This document shows, one piece after another, positions 16,270 to 23,827 of a DNA stretch of 64,000 nucleotides (within the stretch, counting starts at the first letter, position 1; every line of letters begins with the position of its first letter). Source of the stretch: Pseudothioclava nitratireducens (GTDB lineage: Bacteria; Pseudomonadota; Alphaproteobacteria; Rhodobacterales; Rhodobacteraceae); assembly GCF_029210495.1 (NCBI RefSeq), contig NZ_JARGDK010000009.1:1-64000 (forward strand), given 5' to 3'. Both the position numbers and the translations under genes were made by a program. The notes below the pieces were generated by a model that was not told the DNA's origin, ran no database searches, and saw only the letters and a program-made list of their open reading frames with translations.

Positions 16270-19142
16270 AGGACTTCATTATCCCCTGGGAGATGCGCGA
16301 CAAGGGCACGCCCGCTAAAACGGGCGCACCCGTTACGCTGACCATCGACGGGATCGCGGTCACCGTTCCCGAAGGCACGAGCGTCATGCGCGCCGCCTCG
16401 GAAGCTGGCATCCAGGTGCCGAAACTCTGCGCCACCGACAGCGTCGAGGCGTTCGGCTCCTGCCGTTTGTGCGTGGTCGAAATCGAGGGGCGGCGCGGCA
16501 CGCCCGCCTCATGCACGACCCCGGTGGCTCCGGGTATGGTGGTGCATACGCAAAACGACAAGCTGCGGCGCCTGCGCCGGGGCGTGATGGAGCTGTATAT
16601 CTCCGACCACCCGCTCGACTGTCTGACCTGCGCGGCCAATGGCGATTGCGAGTTGCAGGACATGGCAGGCGCGGTCGGCCTGCGCGATGTGCGCTACGAG
16701 CCGCAAGCGACCCATTTCGAGACCCGCTCGGGCGAGGCGCCCAATGCGCGCTATATCCCCAAGGACGAGAGCAACCCCTATTTCACATATGATCCGTCGA
16801 AATGCATCGTCTGCTCGCGCTGCGTGCGGGCCTGCGAAGAGGTGCAGGGGACCTTCGCGCTCACCATTCAGGGGCGAGGCTTTGACAGCCGCGTGTCTGC
16901 GGGCATGGCGGGGCAGGATTTCCTGTCGTCCGACTGCGTGAGCTGTGGTGCCTGCGTGCAGGCCTGCCCGACGGCGACGCTTCAGGAGAAATCCGTGATC
17001 GACCTTGGCACGCCCACGCGCTCGGTCGTGACCACCTGTGCCTATTGCGGCGTCGGCTGTTCGTTCCGCGCCGAGATCAATGGCGACCAACTCGTCCGCA
17101 TGGTCCCCCACAAGGGCGGCGAAGCGAACCGGGGTCATTCCTGTGTCAAAGGCCGGTTTGCCTATGGTTACGCGACCCACCCGGATCGTATCCTCAAGCC
17201 GATGATCCGCGAGCGGATCGAGGACCCGTGGCGCGAAGTGTCGTGGGAGGAGGCGTTGAGTTTCGCCGCTGGGCGTCTGCGCGCGGCGCAAGAGAAGCAC
17301 GGGCCGCGTTCGATCGGCGTGATCACCTCGTCGCGCTGCACCAACGAGGAAACCTTCCTCGTGCAGAAACTGACCCGCGCGGTTTTCGGCAACAACAACA
17401 CCGATACCTGCGCGCGGGTTTGCCACTCGCCCACCGGCTACGGTCTGGGCCAGACCTTCGGCACGTCTGCGGGCACGCAGGATTTCGACAGCGTCGAGCA
17501 CACCGACGTGGTGATCGTGATCGGGGCCAACCCGACCGACGGACACCCGGTCTTTGGGAGCCGGTTGAAGAAGCGGCTGCGCGCGGGCGCCAAGCTCATC
17601 GTGATCGACCCGCGCCGGATCGACCTTGTGAAGTCGGCCCATGTTGCGGCCTCGCATCATCTTGCGCTCCGTCCCGGCACCAACGTGGCCGTGGTCAGCG
17701 CGCTCGCCCATGTGATCGTGACCGAGGGACTCGCGGACGAGGCCTTCATCCGCGAGCGCTGCGACTGGGACGACTATCAACACTATGTCGAGTTCATCCG
17801 CGATCCGCGTCACGCGCCGGAGGCGACCGAGGCGCTGACCGGGGTTCCGGCGGCGGAACTGCGCGCGGCGGCCCGGCTTTTTGCGACCGGCGGCAACGGT
17901 GCGATCTATTACGGTCTGGGCGTGACCGAGCACAGTCAGGGCTCGACCACCGTGATGGGCATCGCCAACCTCGCCATGCTGACCGGCAATATCGGGCGCA
18001 AGGGCGTGGGCGTGAACCCGCTGCGCGGCCAGAACAACGTGCAGGGGTCCTGCGACATGGGGTCCTTCCCGCATGAGCTTCCGGGCTATCGCCATGTGAA
18101 GAACGCCGATGTGCGCGCGATCTTCGAGGCGGCCTGGGGCGTCAGCATCGACCCTGAGCCGGGCCTGCGGATTCCCAACATGCTCGACGCGGCGGTCGAG
18201 GGGACGTTCAAGGGCATCTACATTCAGGGGGAGGATATCCTGCAATCGGACCCCGACACGAAACATGTCGCGGCAGGTCTGGCGGCGATGGATTGCGTCG
18301 TCGTGCATGACCTCTTCCTCAACGAGACTGCCAACTACGCCCATGTGTTCCTGCCGGGTTCGACCTTCCTCGAGAAAGACGGGACCTTCACCAATGCCGA
18401 GCGCCGGATCAACCGCGTGCGTCGTGTGATGACGCCGCTCAACGGAATGGCGGACTGGGAAGTGACGCAGGCGCTTGCCAATGCGATGGGGGCGAACTGG
18501 TCCTATGGGCATCCGTCCGAGATCATGGCCGAGATCGCGGCCACCACGCCGAGCTTTGCCCGCGTGACCTATGATTTGCTGGAGGAGAAAGGCTCGGTCC
18601 AATGGCCCTGCAACGACGCGGCTCCGGACGGCACGCCGCTGATGCATGTGGACGGGTTCGTGCGCGGCAAGGGGCGGTTCATCGTCACCGAATATGTCGC
18701 CACCGACGAGCGCACCGGCCCGCGCTTCCCGCTGCTTCTGACGACCGGGCGCATCCTTTCGCAGTATAACGTGGGCGCGCAGACACGGCGCACGGAGAAC
18801 ACGGCGTGGCATGACGAAGACGTGCTGGAAATCCACCCGCATGACGCCGAGAACCGCGGTCTGCATGACGGCGACTGGGTCCGGCTGGCGTCGCGCGCGG
18901 GCGAGACGACGCTGCGCGCGCAGATCACCGACCGGGTCAGCCCCGGCGTGGTCTACACGACCTTCCACCACCCCGACACGCAGGCCAACGTGGTCACCAC
19001 CGACTATTCCGACTGGGCGACGAACTGCCCGGAATACAAGGTGACGGCGGTGCAGGTGAGCGCGTCGAACGGGCCGAGCGAATGGCAGGAAGACTACGCC
19101 GCCCAAGCGGCGCTTGCGCGCCGGATCGAGGCCGCGGAATGA
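16266..19142 (+). CDS. fdsA: NAD-dependent formate dehydrogenase alpha subunit, bis-MGD catalytic
   Basis: The 958-residue catalytic subunit is built from an N-terminal NuoG-like part and a DMSO-reductase-family part. Visible metal sites are a [2Fe-2S] ferredoxin (C55, C66, C69, C83), a His/Cys [4Fe-4S] site (H115, C119, C122, C128), two [4Fe-4S] clusters (C180/C183/C186/C190 and C224/C227/C230/C234), and another [4Fe-4S] at C259-x2-C-x3-C with C293. The molybdenum ligand is Cys386 in CARVCHSPT, the same residue number as known for R. capsulatus FdsA, so this is a Cys rather than a selenocysteine enzyme. It oxidises formate to CO2 in the cytoplasm. The start overlaps the fdsB stop, and fdhD follows by 4-bp overlap. 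Confidence 0.97.
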   Translation: MKDFIIPWEMRDKGTPAKTGAPVTLTIDGIAVTVPEGTSVMRAASEAGIQVPKLCATDSVEAFGSCRLCVVEIEGRRGTPASCTTPVAPGMVVHTQNDKLRRLRRGVMELYISDHPLDCLTCAANGDCELQDMAGAVGLRDVRYEPQATHFETRSGEAPNARYIPKDESNPYFTYDPSKCIVCSRCVRACEEVQGTFALTIQGRGFDSRVSAGMAGQDFLSSDCVSCGACVQACPTATLQEKSVIDLGTPTRSVVTTCAYCGVGCSFRAEINGDQLVRMVPHKGGEANRGHSCVKGRFAYGYATHPDRILKPMIRERIEDPWREVSWEEALSFAAGRLRAAQEKHGPRSIGVITSSRCTNEETFLVQKLTRAVFGNNNTDTCARVCHSPTGYGLGQTFGTSAGTQDFDSVEHTDVVIVIGANPTDGHPVFGSRLKKRLRAGAKLIVIDPRRIDLVKSAHVAASHHLALRPGTNVAVVSALAHVIVTEGLADEAFIRERCDWDDYQHYVEFIRDPRHAPEATEALTGVPAAELRAAARLFATGGNGAIYYGLGVTEHSQGSTTVMGIANLAMLTGNIGRKGVGVNPLRGQNNVQGSCDMGSFPHELPGYRHVKNADVRAIFEAAWGVSIDPEPGLRIPNMLDAAVEGTFKGIYIQGEDILQSDPDTKHVAAGLAAMDCVVVHDLFLNETANYAHVFLPGSTFLEKDGTFTNAERRINRVRRVMTPLNGMADWEVTQALANAMGANWSYGHPSEIMAEIAATTPSFARVTYDLLEEKGSVQWPCNDAAPDGTPLMHVDGFVRGKGRFIVTEYVATDERTGPRFPLLLTTGRILSQYNVGAQTRRTENTAWHDEDVLEIHPHDAENRGLHDGDWVRLASRAGETTLRAQITDRVSPGVVYTTFHHPDTQANVVTTDYSDWATNCPEYKVTAVQVSASNGPSEWQEDYAAQAALARRIEAAE

Positions 19143-19969
19143 GCGAGATGCCGCATCCGACTGTGGCCGAGGTCACAGGGCTCGCGCTGCGGCGCGGGCA
19201 GGGGCGGCATGTGGCGCGGGCCCTGCCCGAAGAGGTGCCGGTGGCGGTTGTCTGCAACGGCACAACGCAGGCGGTGATGATGGCGAGCCCCGCCGATCTC
19301 GAAGATTTCGCGCTGGGTTTTGCCTTGAGCGAAGGGTTCATCACGGATCCCGCCCAGATCGAGCGCTTGGAAATCGCGGATCACGCGCAAGGGATCGAGG
19401 CGCGGCTCTGGCTCGATGCCGAGCGTGCCGAGGCGCTGGCCGCGCGTCGGCGTGCGATGGCCGGGCCGGTTGGCTGCGGGTTGTGCGGAATCGACAGTCT
19501 GGATCAGGCCACGCGGCCTTTGCCGCATCTCCCGGCACCGGGCTGGACGATGACGCCGACGGCGCTTCTGGGGGCAGCCGAGGCGCTGCGCGCCCATCAG
19601 CCGATCCACGACCGGACGCTGGGCGTTCACGCCGCGGGGTTCGTGGCCCCAGACGGCACGATCCGCCTCGCGCGTGAGGATGTCGGGCGGCACAATGCGC
19701 TCGACAAGCTGATCGGGGCCTTGCGGCGCGCAGGGATTGACCCGGCGGGTGGCGCGGTGGTGATGACCTCTCGGCTGTCGATGGAGCTGGTGCAAAAGAC
19801 GGTGGTCGCGGGGGTGCCCGTGCTGGCTGCGGTCTCGGTGCCCACCGGCTACGCGGTGCGGCTTGCCGAGGCGGCGGGCCTGACTTTGGTAGGATGCGCG
19901 CGTGGCGGTGGGCTCGAGGTCTTTACCCATCCCGCGCGGATCGAAACGGGAGAGAACGATGTCGCCTGA
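19139..19969 (+). CDS. fdhD: Formate dehydrogenase accessory sulfurtransferase FdhD (FdsC)
   Basis: This 276-residue protein has the family motif GCGLCGID (residues ~118-125) with the redox CxxC, and a later REDVGRHNALDKLIG stretch (residues ~180-194). FdhD/FdsC proteins bind bis-MGD and deliver a sulfur ligand to the molybdenum centre; in R. capsulatus the operon copy also chaperones cofactor loading of FdsA. ATG 19139 overlaps the fdsA stop by 4 bp, and the end overlaps fdsD by 11 bp. The coupling implies cofactor maturation alongside enzyme synthesis. Confidence 0.93.
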   Translation: MSEMPHPTVAEVTGLALRRGQGRHVARALPEEVPVAVVCNGTTQAVMMASPADLEDFALGFALSEGFITDPAQIERLEIADHAQGIEARLWLDAERAEALAARRRAMAGPVGCGLCGIDSLDQATRPLPHLPAPGWTMTPTALLGAAEALRAHQPIHDRTLGVHAAGFVAPDGTIRLAREDVGRHNALDKLIGALRRAGIDPAGGAVVMTSRLSMELVQKTVVAGVPVLAAVSVPTGYAVRLAEAAGLTLVGCARGGGLEVFTHPARIETGENDVA

Positions 19970-20174
19970 CAAGATGGTGCGAATGGCCAACCAGATCGCG
20001 AAGTTCTTCGCTTCGCAGCCCGAGGCGGCGCGGGTGCCGGGGGTGGCGAACCATATCAATGACTTCTGGGAACCGCGGATGCGCGCGGCGCTGTTGGCCC
20101 ATATCGCGGCGGGCGGCGAGGGGCTTGATCCTCTGGTGATCGAGGCCTCGGCGCAGCTACACGCCCCGGCCTGA
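19959..20174 (+). CDS. fdsD: Formate dehydrogenase delta subunit
   Basis: A 71-residue protein matching the short FdsD family: MVRMANQIAKFFASQP near residues 5-20 and NHINDFWEPRMR near residues 34-45. It is needed for proper assembly or stability of NAD-dependent formate dehydrogenases. The start ATG 19959 lies within the end of fdhD, preceded by GGGAGAGAACG. It is the last gene of the operon, and its stop lies inside a GC-rich hairpin. Confidence 0.9.
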   Translation: MSPDKMVRMANQIAKFFASQPEAARVPGVANHINDFWEPRMRAALLAHIAAGGEGLDPLVIEASAQLHAPA

Positions 20175-20183
20175 ACCGGGGCG
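20162..20183. terminator. GC-rich hairpin between the convergent fds and uncharacterised operons
   Basis: CGCCCCGG (20162-20169) and CCGGGGCG (20176-20183) form a perfect 8-bp stem with a 6-nt loop. It overlaps the fdsD stop codon and lies 14 bp from the end of the opposing operon, so it could stop transcripts from both sides. There is no T run on either strand, so its strength as an intrinsic terminator is doubtful. Confidence 0.4.
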
Positions 20184-20196
20184 CGAATGCCATCCC

Positions 20197-21801
20197 TCAG
20201 GCGGCGCGCATGAAGTTGGCGCGCGGTCCGATCGAGACCCAATTCGTGTCGACCGCGATATCGCCATCGCCCAAACCGTTGAGCGCCAGCGGCGAATTGC
20301 CAGCCGCGACCGGGTCGTAGCCATAGATACGCACCCCTTCGACATAGAATTCATGCGCCGGGAACCCGTCGTGATTGCCATGCAGCCGCGCCTCGACCTG
20401 TCCGCCATTGGCGCGCAGCAAGAGGCGCAGCCGTGCGTTGATATTGGGCGTCACCGAGGGCAAGAGCGGCAACCCGCCATCGACGTGATAGGTGAACATC
20501 GAGTCGTCCGAAATCACGCCATAGACCGCGTCCTGCGTGCCAAACCCGCCGGCCTCTACGCCCAGATTGTCGGGCGTGCGCGGCAGGGTTGCGCGCTCCA
20601 GCACGCGTGGGTTCTCGACCGTGTCACGCCACCAGCTTGGTTTACCGGGCACTTCGAGCACGTCCTCCATCGGGTAGCGCTTGCTCTCGCCCCAGCGGGC
20701 GGTTGAACTGACGACACGCGCATTCACGCCGCCGCCGCGCAACTGCACCCGCGCGTCAATCTGCGCGCGTGACGTGCCCGAGCCGTGCGAGAAGCTGCGC
20801 CCATCCCCCGAGAAGGCGCGCAGGTCCGTGCCGATCCCCGGCAACTCGACCATGATCGCGGGCGAGGGGATGAAGGCGCGGTAGCGCGTATCGAGTTGCA
20901 GCGTGGTGGCGGTTTGCGCACGCCCCAGATAGGCGGGCGCTGCGAGCCCGGCCCGGTGCAGGCTGCGCGCCTGAACCGTGCGCGAGCGGGTTTCCCATTC
21001 GCCGCGGAAGACCTCGATTGGAGACAGCCCCGCAGAGAGGGAAATCTCGCCGGTGATGCCGATGAACTCGCCCGAGGTCGAGAATATCTCATGGAAGCCG
21101 CCGCCGGGGCTGATCGGCTCGGCGGGGTTTTCGACGCCGGCAGTCACGCCCAAGGTGACCGAGCGCCCGTTGAAGGCGGCCAACCCGCCCCGGACGATGG
21201 ACACTGTGACCGAAGCCGAGGCGGAGGCGACCCAGCCCATCACCGTGCCAAAGCTCGAGAAATAGCCGACGCGGCGCCCTGGTGCGAAGACGATGCCTAC
21301 CGCCGATCCGCCACCCGCACCAAACCCGACGAGGTAGCCAACCCCGATCGAGATTGCCACGTCCAGCTCGTCGCACAACATAAAGAGCCCGTTGATCCAC
21401 AGGCCCATCGGCGTCAGGCTGAGCGCATTGATGAAGGCACCCGCCGCGATTTCCGAAGCCTCGGTTGCGGTTGGCATCGTGACTTGTGGCGCCGAAAGCG
21501 CGCGCCCGAGGCTTTGGCTCTCGGCGGTTTGGGCCGCGTTGATCTGCTCGATCAGAGCCTGCGCCTGATCGGCTGGAACCCCGCGTGCGATCAGCTTTTG
21601 TGCGATCTCCGAGCCGAGATCACCCGACATCGCGCGCCCTTTGCGCAGACTCATGGCCGCGCCACGCCGCCGCGCAAGCGCTGCCGGGGCGGGGGTGTTG
21701 GCGGGTGCTGCTATGGGGTGCCGGGGTGCCTGGGCACCCAGTCCGTTGCGGCGGCGCTTGCCGTTCACACGGCTCTGAAGGTCGGTCAGCCTGAGTGCCA
21801 T
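20197..21801 (-). CDS. Uncharacterised protein with Gly/Ser-rich beta region (operon gene 10)
   Basis: No confident family. The 534-residue product has a basic N-terminus (residues 1-60), a helix with GVPADQAQALIEQINAAQ near residue 74, and a hydrophobic block around residues 125-170 (LTPMGLWINGLFMLCDELDVA, then VGYLVGFGAGGGSAVG). A Gly/Ser/Val-rich stretch to ~270 alternates small polar and apolar residues, as in membrane-inserting beta structures. The C-terminal ~100 residues look like a beta-sandwich with HDGFPAHEFYVEGVRIYGYDP, a motif I have seen in small domains of unknown function on secreted proteins. It is the last gene of the ten-gene operon; its ATG lies 1 bp after the preceding stop. 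A pore-forming or membrane-binding part is a guess from composition only. Confidence 0.65.
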   Translation of the reverse strand: MALRLTDLQSRVNGKRRRNGLGAQAPRHPIAAPANTPAPAALARRRGAAMSLRKGRAMSGDLGSEIAQKLIARGVPADQAQALIEQINAAQTAESQSLGRALSAPQVTMPTATEASEIAAGAFINALSLTPMGLWINGLFMLCDELDVAISIGVGYLVGFGAGGGSAVGIVFAPGRRVGYFSSFGTVMGWVASASASVTVSIVRGGLAAFNGRSVTLGVTAGVENPAEPISPGGGFHEIFSTSGEFIGITGEISLSAGLSPIEVFRGEWETRSRTVQARSLHRAGLAAPAYLGRAQTATTLQLDTRYRAFIPSPAIMVELPGIGTDLRAFSGDGRSFSHGSGTSRAQIDARVQLRGGGVNARVVSSTARWGESKRYPMEDVLEVPGKPSWWRDTVENPRVLERATLPRTPDNLGVEAGGFGTQDAVYGVISDDSMFTYHVDGGLPLLPSVTPNINARLRLLLRANGGQVEARLHGNHDGFPAHEFYVEGVRIYGYDPVAAGNSPLALNGLGDGDIAVDTNWVSIGPRANFMRAA

Positions 21802-21802
21802 T

Positions 21803-22798
21803 TTAATCTCTCCCTGTGCTGTCGGCGCGGCGCGCGGGCGCAGCGTCGGATCTCTGTGATGTGTCGGGGGCGCTTGGATCGTCTATCCCCGCCTCGGCGG
21901 CGTCGAGCATCGCGTCGATTGCGTCGGTGGCTTCCTGCGGTGTGGCCTCGGCGGGGGACTTCGAACCATCTTGACGCGCGGGGATGGCCGCATTGTCGGT
22001 TTCTCGGGCGTCCTCGGTCGGCGTGCGCAGGTGGGCAGCCGGGTCCGAAGGCGCCTTAGCGCCGGGCTCGATATCGCCGCCCGCGCGCAGGGTCGCTTTG
22101 CGGATTTCCCCCTCGTCATCTCGCGCACGTTCGGGCGCCTGTGCGATTCCGGCGATGTCTTCGGGGCTGCCCGGGTTGGCGGCGGCGAACAACGCGTCAG
22201 GGGTTGAAAGTTCCTCGCCGAGCGAGGCGATTTCGCTCAGCAGGTCGAGATCAGCCATCGGATCGGCCTCGGCGGGGGGGAGCGGTGCCGGGGCGTCGCG
22301 GGATGCCTCGCGCGACAGCGCGCGCTCGATCCGGTCGAGATGCGCGTCGATATCAATGCTGCCCAGATCGAAACTGCGGGCGAGGCTCTGACCCTCGCCC
22401 ATGCGCTCAAAGACCGAATGGGCTTCGGGCGTGGGCAGCGCGGGCGGGGCGGCGGGTTCGAACGAAGGCTCGTGCATCGGGGCTGGCATGGCGCGTGGCT
22501 GGGCCGCGTCGATTGAAAAGAGCGTGGCTTGACCCGGCACGGCGTTTTGCTCCGGGGGCTCCGTCGCGCCGATCCCGGACGGGGGCAGCGACCAGTCCGA
22601 AGCCGCGCGCGGGCCCGCAAAGGATTGGGCGCGGGCCGGTGCTGCGCGGATGACGGGAGCGGACGGATGGGAGATGGGACGTGGCGCAGAACAGGGCTGA
22701 TCGGCGGCGAAGAAGGCGCTGGCAGAGAAGGGCGCAGGCGCGCGCGCCTCATGCTGGCGGGCGGCCATTTCGGACAGATGGGCGCGGCGCGGGCTCAT
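21803..22798 (-). CDS. Uncharacterised Pro/Ala/acid-rich, probably disordered protein (operon gene 9)
   Basis: The 331-residue protein is dominated by Ala, Pro, Asp and Glu, with few aromatic residues and no predicted membrane segment. A short amphipathic stretch with SFDLGSIDIDAHLDRIERALS near residue 140 is the only likely helix of note. The N-terminus is basic and the rest increasingly acidic. Such linkers commonly act as spacers or flexible adaptors in multi-protein assemblies. ATG 22798 overlaps the stop of the upstream gene by 4 bp, so it is translated with it. I do not recognise a family, and a function should not be assigned. Confidence 0.6.
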   Translation of the reverse strand: MSPRRAHLSEMAARQHEARAPAPFSASAFFAADQPCSAPRPISHPSAPVIRAAPARAQSFAGPRAASDWSLPPSGIGATEPPEQNAVPGQATLFSIDAAQPRAMPAPMHEPSFEPAAPPALPTPEAHSVFERMGEGQSLARSFDLGSIDIDAHLDRIERALSREASRDAPAPLPPAEADPMADLDLLSEIASLGEELSTPDALFAAANPGSPEDIAGIAQAPERARDDEGEIRKATLRAGGDIEPGAKAPSDPAAHLRTPTEDARETDNAAIPARQDGSKSPAEATPQEATDAIDAMLDAAEAGIDDPSAPDTSQRSDAAPARRADSTGRD

Positions 22799-23574
22799 GT
22801 CTTTGGCCCTCCGCGCTTCAGGTCGAGCCGCAGCTCTGCAAACGGATCAAGCGCGACACTCAGCGGATTCGAACCTGCGCGCAGGTTCTCGGGTCCGAGC
22901 GCGATCACCACACGTTCCGGGCGCGCCTCGGTCAGCTCTGCCGCCACCCCGTTCAGCGTCGCGCGCGGGTAGCCCTCGGGCGCGATGTCCGGGGCCAGAT
23001 GCGATCCGGTCAGCACCAGCGACAGACGTCCATCGCTCCCCGGTTCCAGCGTCATCGACTTCACCATCGGTTGCGCCTTGCCGCGTTTGGCGGCGTTGAT
23101 CTTGTCCGCGAGGTCCGCGTAATCGACCTTGGCCCGGCCCTCGGTGCGGTCCTGCACCACGGCCCCCAGATCGACATTGCGCTGCTCCAGCCGTTCGAGA
23201 TCGCGCGCCGAGGTGACGCCGACTTTCTTAAGCTCCTGCTTCACCTCCGGCTCGATGCCCTCGATCTCGTCCAGCGTCAGGTCGTCGCCCGAGACGGGCG
23301 CCGTCGAGGTCTCGGTGATCTGGCGGTCAGTGATCGAGCCAAGCTGAAACGCGATCCGCGAGGCCCCCTCGTCACCGGGGCGCGCCACCCGGAACCGCAG
23401 CGCGCCACGGTCGTATTGCGGAAAGACATGCAGGTCGAAGCTGACATCCTGAACCGCGTAGGAGAGCTTGCGTGTTATCCCCTTGAGCGAAAGCGTGTCG
23501 CGCGCCTTGTCGAGCTCGTGGACGAGCGAGTCGATGAAGGATTCGAGTTTCCAGCTTTCGGCCGCCTCAGCCAT
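22795..23574 (-). CDS. Uncharacterised three-part protein, Trypco2-like N-terminus (operon gene 8)
   Basis: A 259-residue product in three parts. Residues 1-85 form a helix (SFIDSLVHELDKARDTL) followed by beta strands (VQDVSFDLHVFPQYDRGALRF and AFQLGSITDRQI), a pattern like the trypsin-co-occurring domain 2 that accompanies peptidases in bacterial conflict systems. Residues ~95-145 (LDEIEGIEPEVKQELKKVGV) look like a helix-hairpin-helix unit. The last ~90 residues (SMTLEPGSDGRLSLVLTGSHL) resemble an immunoglobulin-like IPT beta-sandwich. The domain likenesses are from reading and unverified. The gene overlaps both neighbours (8 bp and 4 bp), implying fixed stoichiometry. There is no signal peptide. 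Confidence 0.65.
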   Translation of the reverse strand: MAEAAESWKLESFIDSLVHELDKARDTLSLKGITRKLSYAVQDVSFDLHVFPQYDRGALRFRVARPGDEGASRIAFQLGSITDRQITETSTAPVSGDDLTLDEIEGIEPEVKQELKKVGVTSARDLERLEQRNVDLGAVVQDRTEGRAKVDYADLADKINAAKRGKAQPMVKSMTLEPGSDGRLSLVLTGSHLAPDIAPEGYPRATLNGVAAELTEARPERVVIALGPENLRAGSNPLSVALDPFAELRLDLKRGGPKT

Positions 23575-23827
23575 CGTTCTGCACTCCTATCCGAAGCCGG
23601 ACCCGATGCCAGACCGGCAGCACCGATGTCGCGATCTGCTGCGTGGGCGCGGACCCGAACAGCCCGAGCCGCCCCGCGTCTTCCGTCAGTTGCAGCTCGA
23701 CCGGCAGATCGACGGTCATCTCTTCGACGCTCAGATCGCCCTCGGTCGCGAGCGCAGGTTCGACGAGCATCTCGATCAGTTCCGACAGGCCCGGCAGAAG
23801 GGTTTCGGGGGCGTAGTCACGCGACAT
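23567..23827 (-). CDS. Small uncharacterised protein, possible Trypco2-like fold (operon gene 7)
   Basis: An 86-residue protein: an N-terminal helix (LLPGLSELIEMLVEPALA), then strands VEEMTVDLPVELQL and VLPVWHRVRLRIGV. The helix, acidic-strand and HRVRL-strand order again recalls trypsin-co-occurring domain 2, as in the next gene. ATG 23827 overlaps the end of the large upstream gene by 11 bp, and its stop overlaps the downstream start by 8 bp. It probably forms part of a complex with its neighbours; no catalytic residues are evident. Confidence 0.6.
   Translation of the reverse strand: MSRDYAPETLLPGLSELIEMLVEPALATEGDLSVEEMTVDLPVELQLTEDAGRLGLFGSAPTQQIATSVLPVWHRVRLRIGVQNDG

Noticed and set aside
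16509-19106. An 865-codon open frame opposite fdsA
   Set aside because: Shadow of a conserved catalytic subunit; typical antisense composition and no recognisable domain.
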